Shown here in pieces: positions 50,703 through 63,663 of a DNA stretch of 64,000 nt; position 1 is the first letter of the stretch, and each line of letters begins with the position of its first letter. A program made the position numbers and the translations under genes. The notes beneath the pieces are model-generated. The model was not told the origin of the DNA and did no database searches. It saw nothing but the letters and a program-made list of their open reading frames with translations. Source of the DNA: Brienomyrus brachyistius (Eukaryota > Chordata > Actinopteri > Osteoglossiformes > Mormyridae); NCBI RefSeq assembly GCF_023856365.1, contig NC_064534.1, positions 11,490,536 to 11,554,535 on the forward strand, given 5' to 3'.

Positions 50703-53700
50703 TCACATGAGTTGTTGCTTCCTAAGGATACAAAAAAACAGGAACACTGAGATAAAGGAAAAATCATCTCAGGAAACACATGAGCAAAATTCTACTGCAA
50801 ATTTGTAATTTTGAATATCTTCAACATCGGTATTATGTGTGCGCGCACACACACACACACGCACACACACACGCACACACACGCACACACAATCAGGTTT
50901 GTAATTATATCTTTGTGGGGACTCTCCATTAATTTCTATGGGGAAAACCCTAACCCCCACCCAGCCCTAACCTTAAGCATAAGTAACCAAACTAAATATG
51001 AGACTTTTGGCATTTCTTCATTTTATGTGGAGTCCTGAAAAATGATCGGTTTGTTTTGGTTCTTGCCGCATAAGTAGTGAAATAAGTGCTGAAACGTCCA
51101 CAACATCAGCCTTGTACGTCTCTCGATAAATTTTGTGTATATTATACACCATATTATACACCATATATATATATGACATATTTAAAAACAGGTGTAACAG
51201 GCAATAATGCTGTATATTCATATTGGTATTCTGAGACACTGACTTTGCAAACCTGTGACGACACTTCTTAGGAAGTCCTGAAAGACAAATAGAGGGACAC
51301 TGGATATAACATTCAAGTGAAATACTTCACAAAGGTAGTCAATTCACAATTACTGGCTACAATCTCAAAGGCATCAAAGCTCAGAAAGAACTGCAGCTAG
51401 CTTGAAAATTCCACAAAAAACTTTAAAACTTCAATCGACTCAATTCTGAGAATAATTACTGTGACTGTGTAAAATTTAGCATAGGCTGCAATTTTCATCC
51501 CTTGAATGTTCTTTTGTGCATTATTTACACACGTCTCCATTTGATATGCCAGATAATTTACTTACGGCTGAAGTAATAGAGTGTGCTGAAGAGTACTACG
51601 GAAAGACTTAGGAGAACTCCAACCAACGGCCACAGGACTTTCCGACTACATTCTGCAGAAAGCACGAAAAAACATAGCTGTCAAGTATAAGTGTTTTACT
51701 GGACACAGTATGAGAGCAAAAGCTGGGAAATTCTGCACATGCAGCATGCCAGAAACGCACGTAAAACCACTGCATGTAGTTACCTATGACTATGTCCATC
51801 ACAACTGCTCAATTCCTGCGTGATGTACGGTATATGATATTTGCGTTTATTGTAATGTTTTAGCTATGCGTTTGCCACCTATCATTTCAAAGAACTCTCT
51901 CTATCCACCTGTGGAGGACAAACGCATTGAGAGATGAGTGAGGGAGGACAAACGCATTGAGAGATGAGCAAGGGAGGACAAACGCATTGAGAGATGAACG
52001 AGGGAGGACAGACGTATTGAGAGATGAGCGAGGGAGGACAAACGCATTGAGATATGAGTGAGGGAGGACAGACGCATTGAGTGATGAGCGAGGGAGGACA
52101 GACGCATTGAGAGATGAGCGAGGGAGGACAGACGCATTGAGATATGAGCGAGGGAGGACAGACGCATTGAGTGATGAGCGAGGGAGGACAGACGCATTGA
52201 GAGATGAGCGAGGGAAGACAAACGCATTGAGATATGAGTGAGGGAGGACAGACGCATTGAGTGATGAGCGAGGGAGGACAGACGCATTGAGTGATGAGCG
52301 AGGGAGGACAGACGCATTGAGAGATGAGCGAGGGAGGACAAACACATTGAGATATGAGCGAGGGAGGACATACGCATTGAGAGATGAGCGAGGGAGGACA
52401 GACGCATTGAGAGATGAGCGAGGGAGGACAGACGCATAGAGAGATGAGCGAGGGAGGACAGACGCATTGAGAGATAAGCGAGGGAGGACAGACGCATTGA
52501 GAGATGAGCGAGGGAGGACAGACGCATTGAGAGATGAGCGAGGGAGGACAGACGCATTGAGAGATGAGCGAGGGAGGACAAACGCATTGAGAGATGAGTG
52601 AGGGAGGACAAATGCATTGAGATATGAGTGAGGGAGGACAAACGCATTGAGATATGAGTGAGGGAGGACAGACGCATTGAGATATGAGTGAGGGAGGACA
52701 GACGCATTGAGATATGAGTGAGGGAGGACAAACGCATTGAGAGATGAGTGAGGGAGGACAAACGCATTGAGATATGAGTGAGGGATGGGTCATGGTCAGT
52801 GGGAGCTGCCTGGTTCATACCCTTCTGCTCAGGCTGCTTTAGGTTGCGACACTGACAGGGTTTCTTCGGCATTGTGGCCACAGGTGGCGCAGAAGTTGGG
52901 GGTGTTTCTAGAAAAAAACAGAGGGGAAGAGCAAAAAAAAATGACCCAAGTCATGACAGGTGAAGAAATAAAGATGTCGATGCATCAGGAGCTTGGTAGC
53001 ATCTATTCGAATGTGAAGACTAGCTCAGTAAATGAATCATTTGCAGAATAAGATGGCTGTCAATACCAGCACATGAATGTGATACGAATGTACATATGAA
53101 TACAGATTGCATATTAGCTTTTAAGAAAGCAGGGAATGTTTGATGAGATAGAAAACCTACCTCCAGGTCGCAGTTCAACCCCATTGTTCCCGAGCCCCAG
53201 ACTGTTACTGCCCTGCAGAAGACAGAAGTAAAGGCCCGCGTCTTCCTTTTTTACAGACATAATCTTCAGGTTGTAGGTTATCCTCCAGCTGCCCTTTTGG
53301 TCACCCTTGAATGAATCCTTGAGCTTTCTTTCCGCATATTCGGTCCTGTTTGCATTGTTGTAGTAAAGAAGGAACTCCATTTCAGTCTGGCTGCGATCGT
53401 GGCGTTTCCGGAACCAGAGCACAGCCTGGCATTTCTCTTGATTGCACTCGCAGCTAACAGTGTGGAATGTGTCCAGCGCAGGGTACTGGACCTCTAGTGC
53501 GTGCAGGACATGGAAGGTCACTATAGTGGGAGGGAGACAAAAATGTGGAGAGAGAAGTTGACAAGCCTTTCACTGGGAATTAATATAAAAACAGGATCAT
53601 GGCCATTTATTACATATGACATTTTTAAATCAATGTCCGAACGTAGAAGAATAAACTGTTCTGCACCTGGTAAGATTTATATTTTGCATGAGTTATATTA

Positions 53701-54967
53701 ATGCTTTACTGGGAACCCTGTATTGAGTAATAGATACAAAAGATGGATGGATAAATAAACAACAAGTTCCTAAAAATATTTTTTAAAAGATTTAAGATTT
53801 CCACCTACGTAAGTATAACATAGAATGATGAAAAAAATGGAAATGTTGCAATCGCACACGATTCAAAGTCATGCAAAATGTGATACATTGTTGCATTTAA
53901 AGCTAATCTGGTGATATTTTGTACTTGTAACCAATAATTTAAATGGATTTTGACCCATTTTATGAACACCATTTCACACTGGATATTATTGCAAGCAACA
54001 ATGACAATAAATGTAATTTTTTATGACAAGCATCTTAAAAACCAAGTTAAATTATAATATAGTTATTGTGTCAACTCAGATGTCTAAATAATATAATAAA
54101 AACAGATTATCATGATGTCTTATCCTTTTTACGAAGGCTATTGTCTAAATACGAGGACATAAATCCCCAATTAATTTTACTAATAAAATAAACCTTCAAA
54201 CTATGCATAATTCAAAAATGCATGACTAAGAATAATTATTAAGTATCTTATTAATTATTAAGATTATCAATGGTATCAATGGGGAGCAGTGAAATCGGTG
54301 CTATTAAAGAGTCAGATCTGTTTGTATATCAACAAATTATGATTTGATTACGAAGGTTAATAATGTAATAAGAATAAATTATAAAAATATTTAACGATCA
54401 TACGCATGATGATTCAATAAAAATTATGCATTTGAAATTAAACTGCCATTCAAAAATATGATCATTTAATTTTTCTAGCGAAGTATGTAACTAGCATATA
54501 GCAATATTTTGTTTCCATAAAAAATTTGTTTTTATATTTCAGCATATTTAACAGTAATAAATAAAATTATTATAAGTGATGTGCTTTGGATTGCGTAGTT
54601 CATCAGGAAATGAGGAAAAAGTTCAACATTTTATAGTTTGATGGCGAAACACCGGAACAGAAATGTGTATTACGCAACGGTACAAGACAAGGTCTGGCTA
54701 AAATTTCCATTTGTTTTTTTATACCCGCATTTTCTCATATGTATTAAAAACATTTTTAAAAAATCAATACCAATTGATTAAGTAAAAGTAACATATAAAT
54801 AATCACATGTATTTGGTCTTTATGACCGGGATGCTCAGAGAGAAAAAGAGAATGAAATAAAGATGAAAGACCAGAAAGATTTGTTATAAACCCAGGTAAA
54901 CTCTCTCATTATCTAGCCTACCTGCTGTCCATACAGACACTTTCCACACCTGAACCAGTCGGGCCAT
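50703..54967 (-). CDS. cd8b: CD8 beta T-cell co-receptor chain, six exons
   Basis: Coding exons on the minus strand are 54922-54967, 53161-53520, 52821-52907, 51566-51652, 51244-51277 and 50703-50721. All are GT/AG and in phase, giving 210 residues. Exon 1 encodes a signal-type start (MARLVQVWKVSVW). Exon 2 encodes one V-type Ig domain, with the Cys in TVSCEC, the Trp in VLWFRKR and the DAGLYFC motif. Exon 3 is a Pro/Thr hinge with PCQCRNLKQPEQKG. Exon 4 is the membrane span (VLWPLVGVLLSLSVVLFSTL). Exons 5-6 give a short tail (RLPKKCRHRFAKKQQLM). CD8 binds MHC class I beside the T-cell receptor on cytotoxic T cells. The LYYFSRLPKKCRHRF segment and the short tail lacking a CxC Lck-binding motif favour beta over alpha. 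Intron 3 holds a 0.9 kb minisatellite. Confidence 0.88.
50842..50890. repeat. (CA)n microsatellite with adjacent anonymous repeat
   Basis: CA/CG-interrupted dinucleotide tract. It is followed by ctttgtggggactctccatt and aaaccctaacccccacccag, a CA-repeat-linked sequence common in fish genomes. Confidence 0.75.
51898..52787. repeat. 30-bp minisatellite in cd8b intron 3
   Basis: About 30 tandem copies of gagagatgagcgagggagga + cagacgcatt with few variants (gatatgagtg, gtgatgagcg, aaacgcatt). The unit length is a multiple of three and has no stop in any minus frame, so the minus strand is open for over 300 codons in all three frames. It ends 33 bp from the exon 3 donor. Confidence 0.97.
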
Positions 54968-55052
54968 GGTCCTGGTGTCCCAGCAGTGTTTACTGTGCTG
55001 CGTCTGCCTGACATCCAGGGCAGGGCTGATAGCCGTCTCCAACAGCCCCTCT

Positions 55053-55080
55053 CTCTATAAATGCAGGCTTTGTCACGTCA
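55053..55080 (-). promoter_or_regulatory. Putative cd8b promoter: TATA-like and CRE-like sites
   Basis: The minus strand has TGACGTGA (plus 55,073-55,080), then atttatagag (plus 55,053-55,062), about 90 bp upstream of the cd8b ATG. A CCAAT-like attggctg lies just upstream. CRE-type elements are known in T-cell gene control. Role inferred. Confidence 0.4.
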
Positions 55081-55354
55081 TTGCTCAGCCAATCAATGCA
55101 AACCTTTTTGATCAGTAGAAAAAAAAAATGGCACACCAGTAAACTGAAAGAGAATCAGGAGTGTTAAACTTTCTAATATCACAGCTTTTTTGTAATCATA
55201 CATTTTCTTTAAAAAAGGTTTAAATTTTTTATTTGCCTATTATTTTGGTTAAATAAGTATATTGTAACATAAATATATATTTACTGCAGTACAAAGTATT
55301 ATAAATAATTTTATATAAATATGAAATAAATTTTTTCTAATGATAAACACCAAG

Positions 55355-55483
55355 TCAGACCCCCCAGTACTGCCTGATGAATAGGAAGGTGTATGTCAGG
55401 ATGCAGTTCAGCCAGGAGTAGTGCATGCTTGCAGACTGCAGCTCACAGATGTCCTGGTCTGAGCCGCACAGCTGCAGGTGCAC
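55355..55483 (-). CDS. Candidate terminal exon, unassigned
   Basis: A minus-strand acceptor (ggtatgcag) is followed by 42 open codons and a TGA. The peptide starts VHLQLCGSDQDICEL and ends LTYTFLFIRQYWGV, with a hydrophobic end and balanced codon use unlike the AT-rich surroundings. I do not recognise it and found no partner exons. It could be the last exon of another gene, an old pseudogene or chance. Confidence 0.3.
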   Translation of the reverse strand: MHLQLCGSDQDICELQSASMHYSWLNCILTYTFLFIRQYWGV

Positions 55484-56289
55484 CTGCATACCCTCACGTA
55501 CATGACACAATGACAATGAAAAAACATTTTAGTGAAACATCTCGTTAAAATGTTCCAAAATGTTCCAATAATGCAATTAGCAAATTACCTTTTCAGTTAT
55601 TTCTGTAAGTTACGTGGCACGTGGTATATCGGGTACTATGTAATATTTATATATTATATTTATAAATCTCGTTATATTATTTAGCTACCAAGTAATAACT
55701 ATAAAAAATATATATCTAGAAACAGTTAACAACACTTATTTTAGTATTTTTTTTAAATAAAATAAGGAGAACGAGTGCATATTAAATTCCCATATGACTC
55801 TGAGGATGAGATCAGTGGATTGAGAGATTAATTGCTATTCAAGAATGAACTGTACAGCTGTACAAAATGAAGATATATATTTGAAAAATACAAGTACCGT
55901 GCTGTGTCTTTCATAAATAACCTGATCTGGCAGGGAAACAATTATTGGTTTAGTCACATTATGCGGACACGGCAGCCTAGTGAACACCGAACAAGGCCGC
56001 CGGCACAAGGCTTAAAATTTCATGCAAAAAAACAACTTCAATTCATTGAAAATATTCAAACAAAATATCTGTTTCTCTCTTTTAAAAAAATGGCCTTGAG
56101 AAGGAGTATCTTGGGAATACAGGACTTTAAATTCATGTTCAAATGTGGGGACACAAAATTGCCTTGCAATAATTTTAACTTGAATTTAAAAAGATGGAAA
56201 GAATATTAAAAATAAATAAATTTTGGAAACCATTACTTCTGAGAAGATATTTGGAATTTGTATATGGCATAGCTTTTTTACTCCATGGT

Positions 56290-56405
56290 GTTTAGATCCA
56301 TCCATCCATCTTTTGTAACTGCTTACCCTATTCAGGGTCGCAGGAGTCTACAGCCTGTCCCAGAGGCTACGGACACAAGGCAGGGAACACAGGGCACATC
56401 GAGTT
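56290..56405 (-). mobile_element. SINE tail fragment
   Basis: atccatccatcttttgtaac, cttaccctattcagggtcgc and cagaggctacggacacaagg match the tail half of the local SINE family, truncated before the tRNA-like head. Confidence 0.65.
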
Positions 56406-57539
56406 TACAATTTTCACAAAATATATTATTATTTTTCAAATTATTTTACTTTTATAATTCTATAACTATGGGCAGCAATTGTTGCACCAAAGTATGTCGT
56501 TTCAGTTTGAATGATCATTTAAATTACATATTTTATCTTCACAAAATTACACAAGACGAGAATGTAACAGGAGAGAAGTTGATTAGTGGAACTAGCTGTC
56601 AAAAATTGAGAAAAAGATACTAAAAGGAGTGCAGGTTGCTCAGGTGCCTGTCGAGTTGGAGACTGAGCAGACTGACGCCCCTGCGGGGGTCTCGGGTACG
56701 AGGAATGCGGGCTCACCGCACTGAACGAGGGCCAAGGCTTGAAAGACACTTCAATGCCAACGGGAACGTAAGCCACACATTTCTTTGAAAACCGGAGACG
56801 TGAAGTGACTTCAATGTCTCCATAAGAAAAAAAAAATCCATCTATTGAAGTTCAAGTTAAAATGTAAGTGTGAGGTGTGAAATTGCAGACAGTACGAACA
56901 TGAGATTAATGCAATCAAAATGTAGCATAATGTAAGAGAAAAAAACGAAACGCCTGACACACTAGACGATGGGGAGTTAAATACCACAACCTACAAGCTT
57001 ATACAGGATAAACAATTGGAAGAGCCATGATTAGGACCTTATGGTGCAGATGGTAGAGGTGGATGCCATTTTTAGAATATAATCCCCATGGAGAAATAGG
57101 TTTTCCTCCTATCCCATCATGTTCTCCATGAGACACACATAGATGTGAGAGCAAGCCTGGGGGGGTCACAGGGCAAAGTCAGTCATCATCCAGCACCCCA
57201 GCAGCAATTTGGTGTTGCTCAAATGCCCGCCAGTAGCATCACTCTGTTGGCTTTGGGATTTGGACCAGCGATCATTTGATCATGGGCCCAGAAGCCCAAC
57301 CTGCAAAGACACACGGCGCTAACCAAACAAAACAAGCAAGACCATGGCCTCTGTCTCCAACCGTACTCTGCGTACCATCAGCATCAAATTTAGACAGTGA
57401 GTGAGACACTGAGACCTCAGTGACAAGCATTGGGGGAAAAAAAAATCAGAAAATGAGGATAATATTTTGTGGTGAGCTGTTACATCATCTGACAGAATTT
57501 GACTTGAATAGTATCATTTATCAAAACATGGCTTGTGCT

Positions 57540-57770
57540 GATGAGTGGCTCAGTGGGCCAGGTCTCTGGGTCTATAATCAGAACATCATTGGTTCGAGCC
57601 CTGGTAACAGCAGGTAGTTACATGTCTGTAGGCTCTTAACCCCCAGCTCCAGGGGCACCGCCTATAGGCTGACCCTGTGCTCTGACCTTCAAGATATGGA
57701 AAGCAAGATGACAAGAAGAATTCCAACGTGCAAATGGCAAATAAAACATTATTATTGCTACATGTTTCTA
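57540..57770 (+). mobile_element. Second tRNA-derived SINE type
   Basis: An A-box-like gtggctcagtggg is followed about 45 bp later by the B-box ggttcgagccc (57,591-57,601). A body and an AT-rich tail (aataaaacattattattgc) follow. It differs from the (ATGG)n SINE. It does not fold as an intact tRNA by eye. Confidence 0.6.
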
Positions 57771-58428
57771 ATGCCTGATGAACCATAGTAAGACCTTCTC
57801 CAATACAGCTTTTCTCCAGTAGCTCCCTTTCTCGGCCCACCCCCAGAACCAAGCACCTGTCAGTCCACAGCGCAGTTGCTCAACTGGGACGCAAGCTGCA
57901 CCAAGCTCCTGCACCATCAGTCGCACACAGAGTGGGGAGGTTTACAAGGCTGTGACCTTGTTGTTTGGATACTTAACACAGGCACGGCAAAGATCTATCT
58001 CGCAATGAGCTGCCTCAGACAAGTCTAGGGTTGAATACCCAACAATATGCTCAAAATGTTATTAGACTTCAAACACTGCTGGATCACTATTTAATAACTA
58101 AAATCAAACATTTTTTACTTTTAACAATATTTTAGACGCAAATAACTTTGGTATTGTATTATATAGTGTTCTTTTATTGCTTACCTTCAAATTATTTTTT
58201 TTATCGGTAAGTTATGCCAAATTTTTTCAAACACAAAAAAAGCAAACATTTTTTTCAATTAGTTGAAATTTTCATTATGTCGATTACGACAAAGACCAAA
58301 ATTAGTCTGCTCTGTATTTTTAAATACATTATACTGCTTCCTAATAAGCTTGATCAGAATAAGTGTCAAAATAATAACTATCGAAGAACCAGCTTATGAC
58401 AATTGGGAATTTTGTCAATATTTTTACC

Positions 58429-58549
<121 letters not shown>

Positions 58550-59914
58550 CACATACAGCATGCTTAATACATTTATAGCCAGTACAATAACACTATGTTA
58601 GAACAAGCAAGTAAGAAATAGATTATGACCTTTTTTACTTATACAGGTTACATAAGTATATACTGTACTTGTTCAAGTTTAGGAACATTTTATTACTGCT
58701 TTTACATTTAATAAATGTTAATGACTCCAAAGCTGCATAAAGACGACGACGACTGTGCAGGATCGCACTGCCCCACCTACCGCTTCCTCTAGCACACCCA
58801 CTCATTTTCTCAATCTATGATTCACTCTCATTCTTCTTCATTCAGATAATAATTTTCAGTTTTGTGAGAAATACTCAAAAGCATTTAAAGGAGCTTTATT
58901 AAAAATAACAATTGCTACAAACTACATAGTTAAGATAACTGGTTTCAAATTGGAGTTTTGGAAATTTTTTTGCTAATATACAAGTAACTAAATACATGGT
59001 ATAATAAGGAGCAAGTCCAGGAGATTTCGATAAGCGATATTTAAAAATAAACAAATAAATCAGAATTTCCCTCAGTGCGAATATGGTTTTAAGGAATCAC
59101 TGTTAATCAGAAAGCACTGATACAAAATTTCATTATAATTAAAAAACAATTGAGCACCCTCCAACTATTTGGCAAAAAAAAAAAAAAAAACTTCCTCAGA
59201 TTTTATATGGGAATACAGAATCCATATTTTAAAATAAAAATAATTATGGTTACTGACAAACATTTTACTTAACATAAGCATCGTTCTCAAAAGAACTTAT
59301 TTTATCTTGAAAGTATTATTAAAGAACACATTTACAAACAATTTAGTTTTAAATGAAAATTTATTGCATAGTCTTAAAAGGAAGTACAAGCGAAATTTTA
59401 ATTAAAATGAACACCTCGAGTTAGATCTAATAAAATAAACCGCAGATAGAAGATAATATACTCAGATATAATTTTAGAAATTCTTACTGCACAGTATTTT
59501 GTCTCATAATCTGGGGAAAAAAAAAAACATAGCACTTTTCAGGCATTACTGATTTAAAAAGTACTGGAGCAGCACAAGTTTTGAAGATATATATACAAAA
59601 AAGACCCGACATTTAACTTAATGGGGAGATGTTAAGAGAGACGTGCATTAACTAGCCCCAAATCCCCATGAAAGGTGCCGTTTTCATACAGATGGCTTGA
59701 ACCTCCCTCCTTTTTGGAAACTGATGTATGGTGCAAACAAGTCAATCAATTGAAAATAGTCAGATTTTTTAAATTCATTTTTAAGGAAAGAATATTCCAT
59801 CCCTGAAGCAAAGATGGTTTTTTTAGCATATTGGAATGTGCATGTATACTTCTTACCCACTTAAAATCCTCAACAAACACCCAACAAAAAAAAATAATAA
59901 TAAGTAGTTAGGGT

Positions 59915-62900
59915 TCAGTCGGAGTCTTCGTCGTCAAGGTACTCCTCTGCATTGCTGTGTGTTCGGCTAATGTCTGTTAAATTAAAAAAAAAAGAGAGAA
60001 ATATAAAAATACTTCCAACTAGATTAGTAGTAGAATGAAATTCTGTTTTTACAGTAATGCAACTATATACACGTTTCCCATATACTGAATGTCACATTTT
60101 ACTTATTTTTTAGATGCCAATTCTCAACACAGACATTTTGAATATTATAAATCAACCATTCATTTGGGCTCTCGGAGAAGTATGAAGCAGAATCCACTCG
60201 ATTTGCTGTTGTAGATGTAGCTGTACCAGATCAAGTGCTGCATCAGCCAAATCAAGGTACATCAGAACCAGTGCCAATCAGAACTGTGCCATACTGGCTG
60301 TTTGTTAAGTAGGTCCAGAACTGCCTTATAGTGACATCTATTGTCAACCGGGCCCCTGAGCAAGCATGAAGCCTGCGGAGTATTAATGGAGGAGAGGTCA
60401 GCACACACATCAGATGTGCTGCGTGCTGCTCTGCATTCTTTCAAAGTAAGAATGAACATTATCTATTTAAGGAGAATTATGTGAAGAATGCAGGCCATTC
60501 CAGTTATGGAGAAAAATGGGAAAATTTGTAAAAAAAAAAGTAAGCAAAATGCATAAAAGTATGAGTACATTTTAACCACAAGTTAAATTCACTTCAAGAA
60601 AATTCCTTGCATAGACAATCAGCATATCTCACATAATAAATCTCACAGTATTCTTGGTAATTCAATATTCAAAACACCATTAAGTTCACGTTAGATTTTA
60701 TAAAATGAAAACAGCAAGGCTGCCCTCTACTGGTGGGAAGAACTTACTGCCTCCTTGTTTCCTCTTCAGCAGGGAGGCACACTGTGCATTGGTGGCCATG
60801 TCCAAGGCCAGCTTCTTCTCGTTGTTGAGGACGTCCGTCCTTGAATCTGCGCAACAACAAGAATACAGGTCAGACTTGATATGCATGGAATTAGCAATTC
60901 TATTACTGAAATAGTTTTAAATTGTAATTTCTAATCCAATTCTAATTTCAATTGGGATGTAAGCAAACTTATCCTAGGCTAGCAAAGCTTAGCTTCCCGT
61001 GTCACACACAAACCCAGACTTATGGGAGAAGAGGACCTTAAATGTACTTTAAGTTAAAGAAGTCATTTACAAAGTTTTTCATCTTGCCCACAATTCTGGG
61101 GAGAAACCAAAGAAAATGTCATTCATACTCTGTAATTATTATCTAACCTATCTTGTAGCAGTCACTTCTGAACATTTTAACTGAAAACTTCACTTCCCCC
61201 TAGACAGAACCTAACATGACGCTACGCTTGCATTACAGGAACTGTAACTTGGGGAAATTGGTCACGTATCTCCAGCTCAACAACAGCTGAAAGCCATTCA
61301 AAATGCATGCACTCTGTCCACTCCAGACTGCAGCAGCCACTCCGCGATACATGCTGGCCGACTAAGGCACTCACTCTTGTTAAGCAACATCTCCACTATG
61401 TCGGAGTAGCCCTTCCAGGAGGCCGCATGCAATGCTGTATCACCCAGTTTATTCTGGAAACAAAAAACAACAACTACTAAACCATAAATAATCTTAGAAA
61501 TCAGTAGGATGCTGTCCTTGCTTGTAGTCTTTTATAAGTTATAATATCGGTCCATTACAGTCTGTGCTTATTCACACAATATCATTAATGATAACTGATA
61601 GCAGTGTTTGCATTTTGTTATGGTATCTTCAAACCAGGAATACGATTAATTAATATCCTATATCAATTTGGACTAAATAAAGGAATATTTTTTAAAATAT
61701 TTTATTACTGTTTAAAACTCCGGTTCCAAAAAACAGTTTGGTTATAATTTATCCTAGTCATGGAGTTCTAACACCATACTACATATGCACACCAATACTA
61801 CTAACACAAGATCATTATACATAAACTATTGCTTGCATCTGACAAGTCTTCATGTGCTAAACTCAAGACTGTTTGGTGGAAAGCCGATTCACCTGCTGAT
61901 TGAGCTCAATATTAGCGTGTCCCAGTAACAGCTCCACTACATCTGTTAAAAGGAACACAGAAATGAGGGACGAATCAAAGATGAAAGGTCAGTTTTTACC
62001 TTTAATTTTAGCATAACTGACAAACTTTTTATATAGCAAAACAGCCCTGCCATAGAGAAGAAAAACAATTCAATATGCCAAGAAACCAATATACCAATAG
62101 GCCACACAAAAATGAACAAATAGTTCAAACTATTACTGTAACCTTACCTCTGTGTCCTCCGTGGCATGCCCAGTAGAGGGCAGTATTTCCAGCCTTGTCC
62201 AGGCCATTAATTCCCACCTTATTGTCCAGACACTCCCGGAGCCAGCTCAGATTACCTGCAATTCATACACCCAAGAGATTACTACATGAACTCTATTCTT
62301 TGTTAAACCTATTCAACACTGAGGTCCATGAACAATTTAGCAGCATATTAAGGTCACAATATCTTTTCTGTATTTAATCCTCAGATCAGATGGAGTGCAA
62401 AGCGATGATAATAATAAAAAAAAAAGTTTCATAGATTTTAAACCATCTTCCTCCGAATTATTTCGTAATTCAAACTCAAACATAAATGTGCATCTGATGT
62501 TGCCATTTCCAGCTAGTTAATTATCATCAAGTGAAATGTATTGATTTTAAGGGTTGGGAATTAATAATAAAAAAAAGAACTAATTAATCATGGTTTTCTA
62601 TGATTAATCGTAATTAATCCCACTAATATTAAAATTATTTAAAATATTTATACGTTGAGTCCACAAATTAATGTACAATTAACACAAAGAAGAGTACATT
62701 GGTCATTGTCCGAAACTCATTACCATAATTTATCTTTTTTTTTTATTATTACTTTGAAGACAGACAAATTATTCAACTTCATTGTCTAAATCCTAAACTG
62801 TCAATTTTGCCTCTCGGGTAATAAACATATATATATATTTTTTAATTCTCAAATTTGTGAAATTGACCCATATGCGTTTCATGGTTTAACGTAATCTTGT

Positions 62901-63384
62901 AATTTACAGATTATTAATTTCCAACACAAGTACTACTTTAAAGCAAATATAAGGGCAAATATTTGGGCAACAAAACACTACATGCATTAACGCAGTCAAA
63001 AAAATGATGATGTGTTATGACCTGAAAAATTAATGCATTGCGCTAACGTGATAAATTTCCCAACATTACTAATTTTATTCATTTAATTTATTAATGCACA
63101 CATAATGCAGTATTCTTCTGCCTTCAATGTGTGTCTGAGTATTGAATCAAAGGGGTCAGACATGGTGTTAGTTTATCCTTTGTCATAAGTGGAGCATCAA
63201 TACTGGCAGGTGTCTTAAGAAATGTTCATTCTCTGGGCATTTCTCAGGTGGAACTTGCAGACCCTCTTGCACTCTTTGTAAATATAGGTGCTCGGCTTCT
63301 AAGTATAAAACACAAAGGAGTGATTCCCACCTCGCTTAGCAGCTTCGTGGAGTGGATTGTCTATAGATTCAGCCTGTTCTGCAA
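59915..63384 (-). CDS. ostf1: OSTF1 (osteoclast-stimulating factor 1), 3' exons
   Basis: Six coding exons on the minus strand: 63331-63384, 62148-62255, 61893-61942, 61375-61453, 60748-60846 and 59915-59973 (stop at 59,915). All are GT/AG with continuous phase. The product reads [18 protein letters not shown], then ankyrin repeats ([48 protein letters not shown]), [20 protein letters not shown] and an acidic end YLDDEDSD, matching the OSTF1 family closely. The SH3 domain is N-terminal in this family. Its exons are upstream on the minus strand, beyond the window's right edge, so the gene is partial here. The protein is a cytoplasmic SH3-ankyrin adaptor. Confidence 0.95.
60718..60736 (+). promoter_or_regulatory. 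CTCF-like motif in ostf1 intron
   Basis: ggctgccctctactggtgg matches the reverse CTCF consensus at nearly every defined position. It lies 11 bp outside the penultimate exon's donor. Binding is inferred. Confidence 0.5.
62548..63066. mobile_element. Probable non-autonomous DNA element in ostf1 intron
   Basis: The left end gttgggaattaataat and the right end gataaatttcccaac form inverted termini about 500 bp apart. Internal ttaatcat, taattaatcc and gcattaacg motifs resemble a widespread fish repeat. Target duplication not resolved. Confidence 0.4.
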
Positions 63385-63663
63385 CTGGAATTTCACAAAT
63401 ACGAAATCATATTAAAAAAAAAACACACTTATAGTGAACCCTTGTTTTCACGCAAGTTATTTAAAGCAGAAATTATAAAAGTTAAACAAAAATATAGCTG
63501 TGCTCATGCGGCAGAGTAAGATGAAGTAAATGATTCATTGCCTCCACGCTACAACCTGCTGCACTCCTATGTTTGGACTAAGGCAAGGTGCTCTACCTTG
63601 CATGCAAAGAATACAAAGTTACAATGCCACAATCTGCATTTTTCTGCATCTATCAGTGAGCAT

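Noticed and set aside
51898..52787. CRISPR-like array
   Set aside because: Units are contiguous with no unique spacers, in a vertebrate intron. It is a minisatellite.
51887..52881. Long minus-strand ORFs over the 30-bp minisatellite taken as a repeat protein
   Set aside because: All three minus frames are open because of the unit itself. The surrounding cd8b exons give a better explanation, with the array being intronic. Kept only as a readthrough observation.
57540..57620. Possible tRNA gene
   Set aside because: A tRNA-like promoter is present, but the SINE body and tail follow and no acceptor stem is evident.
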